Of a stretch of 64,000 nucleotides of DNA, positions 7,453 through 15,398 are shown in pieces. Within the stretch, counting starts at the first letter, position 1, and every line of letters begins with the position of its first letter. A program made the translations under genes and the position numbers. The notes beneath the pieces are model-generated. The model did not search any database. It had not been told where the DNA came from and worked only from the letters and a program-made list of their open reading frames with translations. This DNA is from Streptomyces sp. Ru72 (GTDB taxonomy: Bacteria > Actinomycetota > Actinomycetes > Streptomycetales > Streptomycetaceae). The stretch is taken from the NCBI RefSeq assembly GCF_002920635.1, contig NZ_PQSR01000011.1, positions 1 to 64,000 on the forward strand, read 5' to 3'.

Positions 7453-9810
7453 ATGGAATTCATCCAGACCGAAGCCGCCCCGGCCACAGATTCCGGCCGG
7501 GCCCACCACCATGCCCAGCCGAAGCACCGATGGTGGGCGCTGGGCGTGATCGCCCTCGCCCAACTCATGGTGGTGCTCGACGCCACGATCGTGAACATCG
7601 CACTGCCGTCCGCCCAGCAGGACCTGGGCTTCGACAACAACGGACGGCAGTGGATCGTCACCGCCTACTCGCTCGCCTTCGGCAGCCTGCTGCTGCTCGG
7701 CGGACGCCTCGCCGACCTGTTCGGCCGCAAGACCACCTTCATCATCGGCCTGGTCGGATTCGCGGCGGCCTCCGCACTCGGCGGCGCGGCGAACGGCTTC
7801 ACCATGCTCGTCGTCGCGCGCGCCGTCCAGGGCCTGTTCGGCGCCCTGCTGGCTCCCGCCGCGCTCTCGCTGTTGACCACGACCTTCACGGACGCCAAGG
7901 AACGCGCGAGGGCGTTCGGCGTCTTCGGCGCCATCGCCGGTTCCGGTGCCGCCGTCGGCCTGGTCCTCGGCGGCCTGCTGACCGAATACCTGAACTGGCG
8001 CTGGACGCTCTACGTCAACGACGTCATCGCGGTCTTCGCGCTGATCGGTGCGATCGTCTTCATCAGCCGCTCGGTCCCGGCCCAGCGGCCCCGGCTGGAC
8101 ATCCCGGGCGTGATCCTGGTCTCCGGCGGCCTCTTCGGCGTCGTCTACGGCTTCGCCAACGCGGAGACGCACCACTGGAGCAACTGGATGACCTGGGGCT
8201 TCCTGGTCGCGGGCGGCGTGCTCCTGCTTGCGTTCTTCCTCTGGCAGGCCCGGGCGAAGCACCCCCTGCTGCCGCTGCGGGTGCTGGCGGACCGCAACCG
8301 CGGCGCCGCCCTGTCCACCGTGCTCATCTCCTCCGCCGGCATGTTCGGCGTCTTCCTCTTCCTCACCTACTACCTGCAGGCGACGCTGGGCTACTCGCCG
8401 GTGAAGAACGGCGTGGCCTTCCTGCCGATGGTGGGCGCGCTGATGGTGATGGCCCAGCTGTCCACCAACGTGCTCGTGCCGAAGGTCGGCCCCAAGGTGA
8501 TCGTGCCCATTGGCATGCTGCTGGCCGCCGGCGGCATGGTCTGGCTGACCCGCCTCGGCCTGCACAGCGGCTACGCCGCGCATGTGCTGCCGCCCCTGCT
8601 GCTGATCGGCGCGGGCCTCGGCCTGTCGATGCCCGCGGCGATGAGCTACGCGACCCTCGGCGTCCAGGCGAGCGACCAGGGCGTGGCCTCGGCGGCCGTC
8701 AACACCACGCAGCAGGTGGGCGGTTCGGTCAGCACCGCGCTGCTCAACACGCTGGCCACCAGCGCCGCGACGGACTACGCGAAGCACCACATGACCGACC
8801 CGCTGGTCAAGGCGAACGCCGCCCTGCACAGCTACTCCACCGCGTACTGGTGGTCGGCCGGCTTCTTCGCCTTCGCGGTGCTGGTGACGGCGCTGCTCTT
8901 CCGCCGCAGGGCGACGCCTCAGCCGGCCGCGGACACGCCTGCCGCCCCGGCCCCGGGGGCCGCACCAGCCGCCCCTGAGCCCCTGGCCGTCGCCACCGCA
9001 GGGGACACCGACGGCCGCGACACCGCCCGTCCGGACATCGAGATCGACGGCCCGGGCGTGATCCGCGGCCAGGTGCGGGACGGGGCCGGCACACCACTGG
9101 CACGCGCCGCCATCACAGTCCTGGACCCGACGGGCCGCCAGGTCGCCCGGGCCACCTCACGTGAGGACGGCTCGTACGCCGTGGACACCTCCGCACGCGG
9201 GAGTCTGGTACTCATCGGCTCGGCGGCCGGACACCAGCCGCAGGTCGCGACGCTGTCCCTGAACGGCACACCGATCGCCTACGACCTGGTGATGCCCGCC
9301 GGCACGGGCACAGTGTCCGGCACGGTGCGCGACACGGGCGGAGAGGCGCTGCCCGCAGCCCTGGTCGTGGTCACCGACGAGCGGGGCGCCGTGGCGTCCT
9401 CGACGACGACGGGGACGGACGGCGCCTACCGGGTCGCCGACCTCCTCCCCGGCGACTACGCGGTCACGGTCACCGCCGCGGGCCGCCGCCCGGCAGCCTC
9501 CCTGGTGACGGTCACGACCGAGGGCATCCACCACGACATCGAACTCCGCGCCGCCGTCGACGTACGCGGCACCATACGCACCCGGGACGGCCGCACGGTG
9601 GAGGACGCCCGCGTCACCCTGCTGGACGCGGAGGGCAACGTCGTCGCGGCCCGCTCCACCGGTCCGGACGGCACGTACGCCTTCACCGACCTGTCCGGCG
9701 ACGAGTACACGGTGGTCGCCAGCGGCTACCCGCCGGTGGTCACGCCGGTGAAGATCGACGGGGGCGGGCGCCGGCAGGTGGACGTGTCGCTGGGGCACGA
9801 GGAGGCGTAG
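7453..9810 (+). CDS. MFS drug:H+ antiporter (DHA2 type) with C-terminal CarboxypepD-like repeats
   Basis: 785 residues in two parts. Residues 25 to about 500 form a 14-helix DHA2/EmrB-QacA transporter: VVLDATIVNIALPSA (motif D1), GGRLADLFGRK (motif A), ARAVQGLFGALLAPAAL, then GLVLGGLLTEYLNWRWTLYV (motif C region). The part after about residue 540 is a soluble tail of three similar Ig-like units, each with GxVRD...G.PL..A.VTV.D..G......T..DGSY.V....G, as in carboxypeptidase regulatory/CnaB-like domains. The pump would export drugs or metabolites using the proton gradient. By the normal topology of 14-TM pumps the tail would be cytoplasmic, which is unusual for this fold. ATG 7453 follows AGAGGGATCAC; the paired operators upstream suggest ligand-induced expression. 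Confidence 0.85.
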   Translation: MEFIQTEAAPATDSGRAHHHAQPKHRWWALGVIALAQLMVVLDATIVNIALPSAQQDLGFDNNGRQWIVTAYSLAFGSLLLLGGRLADLFGRKTTFIIGLVGFAAASALGGAANGFTMLVVARAVQGLFGALLAPAALSLLTTTFTDAKERARAFGVFGAIAGSGAAVGLVLGGLLTEYLNWRWTLYVNDVIAVFALIGAIVFISRSVPAQRPRLDIPGVILVSGGLFGVVYGFANAETHHWSNWMTWGFLVAGGVLLLAFFLWQARAKHPLLPLRVLADRNRGAALSTVLISSAGMFGVFLFLTYYLQATLGYSPVKNGVAFLPMVGALMVMAQLSTNVLVPKVGPKVIVPIGMLLAAGGMVWLTRLGLHSGYAAHVLPPLLLIGAGLGLSMPAAMSYATLGVQASDQGVASAAVNTTQQVGGSVSTALLNTLATSAATDYAKHHMTDPLVKANAALHSYSTAYWWSAGFFAFAVLVTALLFRRRATPQPAADTPAAPAPGAAPAAPEPLAVATAGDTDGRDTARPDIEIDGPGVIRGQVRDGAGTPLARAAITVLDPTGRQVARATSREDGSYAVDTSARGSLVLIGSAAGHQPQVATLSLNGTPIAYDLVMPAGTGTVSGTVRDTGGEALPAALVVVTDERGAVASSTTTGTDGAYRVADLLPGDYAVTVTAAGRRPAASLVTVTTEGIHHDIELRAAVDVRGTIRTRDGRTVEDARVTLLDAEGNVVAARSTGPDGTYAFTDLSGDEYTVVASGYPPVVTPVKIDGGGRRQVDVSLGHEEA

Positions 9811-9928
9811 GGGACCGCCCGCGTGGCGACCGGGCCGTCAGTTCGAAGCCGCGGCCTGCGGGGCCCGGTTCGCACGGCGCATCGGGGGCCATCCGGCCCT
9901 GCGCCTGGGTGCTACGGCGGCGACCGGA

Positions 9929-9959
9929 CCGGACCGGACCGTTCGACGGTCCGGTCCGG
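9929..9959. terminator. Bidirectional hairpin between convergent genes
   Basis: Perfect 13-bp stem CCGGACCGGACCG / CGGTCCGGTCCGG with a 5-nt loop, between the convergent MFS and mannosyltransferase genes. There is no U tract, as is common for actinobacterial terminators. Confidence 0.7.
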
Positions 9960-9999
9960 CCGCACGCGCCGGTGCCTTCGAGTGCGGCCTGTCGGTCAC

Positions 10000-11184
10000 T
10001 CAAAGCGCCGGCCGGGAGAACACCACCAGAAACGCGCCGTAGGCGAACGAGAACCCGGCAAGGGCGCTCGCCACCACGGTGGCGTGCCACGGCCTGGCCC
10101 TGGCGGTTCTCACCAGCGCCCGCGCCACCACGATCAGCAGCGGGAAGGCCGGCAGCAGAAAGCGCGGCTTGCACTGGAAGTATCCGTTGCCGGCGCCGCC
10201 GAGCGCGATCAGCAGCAGGACACCGCTGTAGACGACCAACGGCAGCGGAACACGGTCCAGGATCAGCAGCACGAACAGCAAGGTGCTCACGACGACGATC
10301 AGCAGCGCCATCGGGAAGATCAGCCGAGCGCCGTGCAGCATCATGTGCTCGGTGAAGCGCAGCGCCCCCCGCCCGAAGTCGAAACGTGAACCCCACCGCC
10401 TCTGTACGGCGAAGTAGCCGCCGAGCGGATCACCCTTGCGCAGGCCCACCCACAGCACATAGCCGGCCCAGCCGAGCGGCGAGAGCGCCGCGCCCATCCA
10501 CAACCGGTGGGGGACTCCGCGCCCGCGCTTGCGCCACACCTCGTGGGCCGCCCCCGCCAGGACCGCCGCGGTCACGGCGCAGCCGTTGGGCCGGGAAAGG
10601 CCCGCGAGCGCCGCAAGCGCTCCCGCCCACACCCACCGCCCGGTCAGGACCGCGTACAACGACCAGGCGGCGCACGCCGTCAGCAGGGTTTCCGTGTACG
10701 CCATCGACAGCACGACGGAGTGCGGGAGCACGCCCCACAGCACGACGAGCGCGGTGGCCACGGCGGGGCCGTGGAGCAGGACGCCGACCCGGTGGATGCC
10801 GTACGCGGCGACCGCGGCGGCCGCCCAGGACACCAGCAGGCCCGCTGCGATGCCACCGAGCGGGGTGAGTGCGGTGACGGCGCGGACCAGTCCCGGATAC
10901 AGCGGGAAGAAGGCCAGGTTCTTGGGGAGGTCGTAACCGTGCGCGGCGATTCTCAGGTACCAGACCGAGTCCCACGAATACCCGAGCAGAGGCAGCGGCC
11001 GTCTGCCAGAGGAGGAGGCGGCGAGGGCGACCACGATTCCGCCGCACAGCCGGACGGCGACGAACAGGCCGATCGCGGTGACGGCCGACATCTTCAGCCG
11101 TCGCCCTTCCCCGGGAGGACGGCCACGGACGCGGTTCCCGAGATGTGCGACGACGCGGGCGGGGCCGGTGCTGACGTGAGCCAT
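10000..11184 (-). CDS. PIG-V-like mannosyltransferase, polytopic membrane protein
   Basis: 394 residues with about nine to ten hydrophobic segments. YSWDSVWYLRIAAHGY at the end of the first helix/loop and LAFFPLYPGLVRAV match the GT-C glycosyltransferase family related to GPI mannosyltransferase PIG-V. The Asp in WDSVWY is the expected catalytic or metal-contact acid, and NGYFQCKPRFLLPAFPLL is the conserved late loop. It should transfer a mannose from a polyprenyl-phosphate donor on the outer membrane face; the acceptor is unknown. Starts: ATG 11184 (MAHVSTG, 31 residues before the second) or ATG 11091 (MSAVTAI), the latter with a better ribosome site (GGAAGGG). Confidence 0.75.
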   Translation of the reverse strand: MAHVSTGPARVVAHLGNRVRGRPPGEGRRLKMSAVTAIGLFVAVRLCGGIVVALAASSSGRRPLPLLGYSWDSVWYLRIAAHGYDLPKNLAFFPLYPGLVRAVTALTPLGGIAAGLLVSWAAAAVAAYGIHRVGVLLHGPAVATALVVLWGVLPHSVVLSMAYTETLLTACAAWSLYAVLTGRWVWAGALAALAGLSRPNGCAVTAAVLAGAAHEVWRKRGRGVPHRLWMGAALSPLGWAGYVLWVGLRKGDPLGGYFAVQRRWGSRFDFGRGALRFTEHMMLHGARLIFPMALLIVVVSTLLFVLLILDRVPLPLVVYSGVLLLIALGGAGNGYFQCKPRFLLPAFPLLIVVARALVRTARARPWHATVVASALAGFSFAYGAFLVVFSRPAL

Positions 11185-11464
11185 TCGGGAACTATGCCTG
11201 CCATGGGCACACATCGCGTGACCAGGCACGCCTGCATTCCCGCGCAGGAGCCCTTTGGCATGCGGCCTGTTGACGGTGCGGTAATCAACGGGATATCCAG
11301 CCGGCTGACGAACTGCTGAACAGCACGCCTGCCTCAGTCGGTCAGTGCGCTGTCGGCGACTGTCAACATGGTCACGGTCGAGCAATCCTCCACACCCGGA
11401 AGGGCGCTCCACGAGTTTGCCGCTACGACCGCAACCAAAAGCGGTGCAGCGAGGTCTCACGGAC

Positions 11465-11923
11465 ATGAGCCCTCGTTTCACAGCACCTGGTGCGACACGA
11501 TTCAGGATGGTCCGCCTGCTCGGGGTCGGCACGGTCGTGATCGGTGCGGTTGCCGGGTGCACCACCCGGCCGACAGTGTGCGCGGCCTCGGCGGTGCTGG
11601 CGCTCCCCTCCGTCGACGTCAACGTCTCGGCCTGGATGCGAGCACACCCGCAGGCGACAGTGCGAGCCTGCGCCGACACTCACTGCTTGTCGTACCCAGC
11701 CGGGGAAGTCGGAGCAGACGTGCACGTCCCGACTTCGCCCGGCACCGGCCCGAACCGTATGGTGACGATCACCCTCACCGCGGACGAGACCGGACGGCAG
11801 GTGCTCCGGACGGACACCCGGGTGCGGCTCGTGCACCACACCACGCACGATCCGTGCGGCCCACGCGACTGGTGGACGGCGTCGGCCACCCTCACCGCGA
11901 CGGGACAGCTCAAGCCGGGCTGA
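11465..11923 (+). CDS. Putative lipoprotein of unknown function
   Basis: 152 residues. After a basic start comes the hydrophobic stretch MVRLLGVGTVVIGAVAGC; VAGC is a plausible lipobox. The mature part contains paired cysteines (PTVCAAS, VRACADTHCLSYP, HDPCGPRDWW) and beta-rich VTITLTADETG, so it looks like a small disulfide-bonded extracytoplasmic domain. I do not recognise a family. It is divergent from the mannosyltransferase. ATG 11465 was chosen because it leaves a basic n-region; the internal ATG at 11507 (MVRLLG) would also give a signal peptide. Confidence 0.6.
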   Translation: MSPRFTAPGATRFRMVRLLGVGTVVIGAVAGCTTRPTVCAASAVLALPSVDVNVSAWMRAHPQATVRACADTHCLSYPAGEVGADVHVPTSPGTGPNRMVTITLTADETGRQVLRTDTRVRLVHHTTHDPCGPRDWWTASATLTATGQLKPG

Positions 11924-12024
11924 TGGCCGGCACCCAGGGAGACGGTTCGGAAGACGCCGTCTGCCATGGCAGCTGACCTCTTGTTGGTCGGTGGCCCAAC
12001 CGTGTGCGGGGGCCGCAGCCACCG

Positions 12025-12240
12025 TCATTCGTGGAGTTGAGCTGCTTTGGGTCGCACCGCACGCATGCCCGAGGCGGGCTCCTGCGCGTCCTCGAGCGGC
12101 AAGGTCTCGTCGTGCCCGAAGTCAGGGGCCTGGAAGGGCTTCGTCGTCGGAGGCGGCGATGCTGCAGTGGAGCAGCGGGGTTGCCCGTCCAGGGCGGAGA
12201 ACAGCGGCGTCAGATCGATGAGAGGTTCCTCTTTCATCAC
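12025..12240 (-). CDS. Small hypothetical protein
   Basis: 71 codons starting MMKEEPLIDLTPLFSALDGQ; acidic and proline-containing, no membrane segment. The opening has the look of a real coding start, but the ribosome site is poor and the downstream part is low in recognisable structure. It sits 44 bp downstream of the Tudor-like small gene on the same strand, so a two-gene unit is possible. It may be non-coding. Confidence 0.3.
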   Translation of the reverse strand: MMKEEPLIDLTPLFSALDGQPRCSTAASPPPTTKPFQAPDFGHDETLPLEDAQEPASGMRAVRPKAAQLHE

Positions 12241-12284
12241 AGACCCCTGAGGGTCCTGGTATGCCCTGACCGGGCACAGCGGTT

Positions 12285-12506
12285 CTACAGCTTGGTCATC
12301 TTGGCGTACGGGCTCAAGATCCGCATTTGCGTCGAGCCGAAATCCACGAGCGCCGCGATTCCGTCCTCGATGCCGATCACCCGGCCGAGGCCGTACACGT
12401 CATGGGTGACTTGGTCTCCCATGGCGAAGTGTTTGGGAGCCGGCGTGACCGGGGCCTTGAAGGGGCTGGTGGGCAAATGACGCTTAGGTGCAGCGGGCTT
12501 CGTCAT
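12285..12506 (-). CDS. Small UvrD-tail/Tudor-like protein
   Basis: 73 residues. The core GDQVTHDVYGLGRVIGIEDGIAALVDFG followed by RILSPYAKMTKL resembles the small SH3/Tudor-like C-terminal domain of UvrD/PcrA helicases (GDxVxHxxFGxGxVxxxxG). In those helicases it contacts RNA polymerase. Free-standing copies are conserved in Streptomyces but their role is not known to me. No partner gene is nearby. Confidence 0.7.
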   Translation of the reverse strand: MTKPAAPKRHLPTSPFKAPVTPAPKHFAMGDQVTHDVYGLGRVIGIEDGIAALVDFGSTQMRILSPYAKMTKL

Positions 12507-12810
12507 GCCTCAGTATGGGCCCACGCGGATCCCGCTCGCTGTGGCCGTCGGCACAGATCCGGACGGGAGCAACCGCGTCATGCCACTGACCTGGGGTTTT
12601 GAGACCAAGGGCGGCGAAAACTCGACCGTGGGTCCTCTCGCTGCCAGTGGCTGACCGCTGCATCCGGCACGGTTGTGGCACGACCTGAGCCCCCCGGCAG
12701 CCGGCCAGGACAGCGAGTGCACCGACCGATCGGGCGCGCGTATGCTCCGGCCACTTCCACCTTGATCACTGGCGGACCGCGGCTTGCGGGGGCATCTGCC
12801 TGCACCGACA

Positions 12811-12854
12811 CGAAGACCCCGTACTCCGCGATTCCGCTGGTGACGGGGTCTTCG
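12811..12854. terminator. tRNA-type terminator hairpin without a tRNA
   Basis: Perfect 12-bp stem CGAAGACCCCGT / ACGGGGTCTTCG. A stretch of about 60 bp here aligns without gaps to the hairpin following tRNA-Arg at 50521-50560, including an identical 21-nt block TTCCGCTGGTGACGGGGTCTT (here 12832-12852). No tRNA or tRNA fragment is recognisable beside this copy. The rest of 12507-12986 holds no convincing gene. Confidence 0.6.
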
Positions 12855-12986
12855 GGCACACCTGCTCGGGGCTCTCTTCGATGCGGAACGCCGCCTGCAT
12901 CCGCCACCCCGGCTGCGACCTCATTTCGGAGAGGCTCTGTACGGCAACGGAGGGCGGCGGGCCGGCGGCGTCTGCGCCAGGCAGAC

Positions 12987-13559
12987 GTCGGTTCCCTCCT
13001 CATCCCGATCAAGACCATCCTCACCACTGCGCTCAGCGGTGCCTCGCTCGGCGTGGTCACCTGGGTCTTCCAGGACGGCCACGGGGCAGGGCTGTTCAGG
13101 GCCGAGGGGCTCGGCGCGCTCAACCTGGTCGCCCCGCCGCTGATCGTGGGCATCGCCTTCGGCCTCGCGATGGACTACGAGATCTTCATCCTGGCCCGGG
13201 TCCGCGAAGCATGGCTGGAGAGCGGCGACCCCCGCGAGGCCGTCGTGGCCGGCCTTCAGCGCACCGGGCGGATCGTCAGCTGCGCGGCCATGCTGATCCT
13301 GGTGGTGTTCGCGGCGTTCATGCTCGGCGGGTACTCGCCGGTGCTCCAGATCGGCCTGGGCCTCAGCCTCGCCGTCCTGTTCGACGCGACCATCGTCCGC
13401 ATGCTGCTCGTGCCGGCCACCATGGCGCTGCTCGGCCGTGCGGCGTGGTGGGCCCCTGCTCCGCTGCGGCGCCTGCACGCCCGCTACGGCCTGAAGGAAG
13501 CCGAGGGCGAGGTGGCCGAGTCGGTGCCGCTGCGGGTTCCCGCCGACCAGCTCGGATGA
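12987..13559 (+). pseudogene. MMPL/RND-family transporter, C-terminal remnant
   Basis: The last 190 or so codons of an MMPL transporter: IPIKTILTTALSGASLGVV, WVFQDGH, IVGIAFGLAMDYEIFILARV (the conserved SMDYE-type motif of the second membrane block), LVVFAAFMLGG, LAVLFDATIVRMLLVPA and the final WW...RRLHARYG. A full MMPL protein has over 700 residues and 11-12 helices; everything before the last helix bundle is missing and no start or ribosome site is present. The upstream DNA is scar-like. Confidence 0.8.
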
Positions 13560-13620
13560 GCGGATCGGCCTGTTCGGACCGGCCCGATCGGCCGCTCAGA
13601 ACACGCCGATCGTGAGCGCG

Positions 13621-13650
13621 GCCCTGACCCGAACCCCCGCGGGTCAGGGC
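13621..13650. terminator. Hairpin terminator after the MMPL remnant
   Basis: Perfect 11-bp inverted repeat GCCCTGACCCG / CGGGTCAGGGC with an 8-nt loop, 62 bp after the MMPL stop. The following 13651-13997 shows no recognisable gene or signal. Confidence 0.7.
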
Positions 13651-13997
13651 CGGTGTCCTGGATGAGTGATCAATAGAGGCAGCCTGGATGATCCAGCGCT
13701 TCGGCCTGACCTCCGCCGACCGGGTGCTGCTTGTCCGACGAGCGGGCGGCCGTCGAGGATCCTCGGCGGTCACGCCGTCGTGTTCCCCTGACCGACCGTG
13801 TGGTGGCCGCAGCGTTTCATCGAGCGGGGCAGGTGCCCTGTGGGTGTGCGGGCCGGTCGCTCTGCTCGCGGGTGATGCCCTGGGAGAGCGGCGCAACCGT
13901 GGGCTTCTCGGAGCGTCGTACTCGAGGATTGGGGCGGCCGGTACCGTCCAGTGGGCGATCTCCCGCAGGGGATGGTTCAAAGCTGGGTCCTGAGCGG

Positions 13998-15398
13998 TCA
14001 CCCTTGCTTCAGGTGCCGGGTGAGGTGCTGAAACGTGACCCAGGACCTTGGGTCGGTTCCCTCCCCCAGGGGGTAGTGGAGGGCGGGCCTGGCCGGGTGG
14101 CCGAGTCGGGTCGGGGTGGGCCCGAGGGGTGGGTGTTCGGCTCGGGTGCGGTCGATGTGCTCGACCTCGTTGTGTCCGAGGGTGAGCGCGACGGGGATGG
14201 GTGGGGCTTCGAGGTGGGGCGGCACGGTGAGGTCGCGGCGGGCGGTGCGGAGTGAGGTGAGCAGGGTGGCGAGGCCGTGCTCGGTGGCGAGGGCCGTGGC
14301 GAGGGGCTCGATCGCGTTCAGGGGTGGGGTTTCGTCCGTGCCGTAGCCGAGGGCGAGGGTGATGTCCTCCTCGACGCCTGCCGGGGTGCGGGTGACGCGG
14401 GCGGTGGCGAGGGCGGGGCGGTCGGGGCGGCCCACGGCGACGAGCCAGGTGGGCTGTGGTGCGCGGGAGCGGGCGAGGTCGGTCAACTGGCGGGTGGACC
14501 AGGGGAGGTTGACCGGTTCCGCGGTGCTCCAGCCGGCGGGTGGGGCGTCGGTGAGGTGGTGGAAGGCGGTTTCGAGGGCGCGGCCGAGGACGAGGTCCGT
14601 GTCGGCGGGGTGGCGGGTGCGCAGGGCGAGCAGGAGCTGGCGTTCTCCTGTGCCGGTGACGGTTTCGAAGGCCTCGGCTGCCTGGGCGGTGCCGTTGTTG
14701 TCGCGTACGGGGGTGAAGGTGCCGTTCTTCCAGTGGAGGATGGCGCCGGACAGGCCGTCGTAGTAGCCGTGTTCGGGGTGCTGGACGACCCAGCGGCTGG
14801 GCAGGCCGCGCAGGGCGGTGCGGGTGGGCAGGGTGAGGCGGGCAGTGGGCGGGGTGACGATCTGCAGGGCTCGGTCGGCGGCGGTCGCGGTGCGCAGGGC
14901 GTCGGCGAGCCAGCTGGTCAGGGGGACCAGGGGGCGATCCTGGATGACTACGGCCGTGGTCGTGGTCAGGACGTCGACGGCGGGCGTGGCGGTGGTGGGA
15001 ACCGGGACTGCGGTTACGTCGGTGGTGAGGGGCACGACGTCGGTGGTGGCGGCCTCGGGTGGCCAGACTGTGCCGCCCAGGACGGTGGCCAGGCGTCCGG
15101 CGAAGGAGCCTGCGAGGCGGCCGGCCTCGGCGACGGCGGTGGAGGCGCGGGCTTCGGTCCACCACACCGGTCCGTCCGGTGCGGGACAGTCCAGCAGGCG
15201 CGTGGTTTCACCGGGGATGTGGACCAGGATCGGTGCTTCCACAGAGACGAGGGGGCGACCGTCGGGGGCGCAGAGCTGCACCACGGCACCGTCGGCCGTC
15301 GTGTTCACACCGAGGTCGGGGCCGCCTGCGTAGAGACCTGCCAGCACGGTGTTCAGGTCCGGCATCGTGGGGGTGAGGGCGATGACGTCCTTCGTCAC
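13998..15398 (-). CDS. DUF6177-family protein of the type VII secretion locus
   Basis: 466 residues, GTG start overlapping the eccC stop by 4 bp (GTGA). It opens VTKDVIALTPTMPDLNTVLAGLYAGGPDL and continues WWTEARASTAVAEAGRLAG, LQIVTPPTARLTLPTRTAL, PSRWVVQHPEHGYYDGLSGA and LPWSTRQLTDLARSRAP. It has no signal peptide or clear membrane helix. I recognise this as the family annotated DUF6177 that accompanies ESX genes in Streptomyces. Its function is unknown; coupling to eccC suggests a cytoplasmic accessory role. It is the last gene of the minus-strand operon. Confidence 0.8.
   Translation of the reverse strand: MTKDVIALTPTMPDLNTVLAGLYAGGPDLGVNTTADGAVVQLCAPDGRPLVSVEAPILVHIPGETTRLLDCPAPDGPVWWTEARASTAVAEAGRLAGSFAGRLATVLGGTVWPPEAATTDVVPLTTDVTAVPVPTTATPAVDVLTTTTAVVIQDRPLVPLTSWLADALRTATAADRALQIVTPPTARLTLPTRTALRGLPSRWVVQHPEHGYYDGLSGAILHWKNGTFTPVRDNNGTAQAAEAFETVTGTGERQLLLALRTRHPADTDLVLGRALETAFHHLTDAPPAGWSTAEPVNLPWSTRQLTDLARSRAPQPTWLVAVGRPDRPALATARVTRTPAGVEEDITLALGYGTDETPPLNAIEPLATALATEHGLATLLTSLRTARRDLTVPPHLEAPPIPVALTLGHNEVEHIDRTRAEHPPLGPTPTRLGHPARPALHYPLGEGTDPRSWVTFQHLTRHLKQG

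Noticed and set aside
13363..15165. 600-codon Arg/His/Pro-rich reading frame on the minus strand
   Set aside because: It is a shadow of the DUF6177 gene in another frame; no domain, and composition typical of off-frame high-GC DNA.
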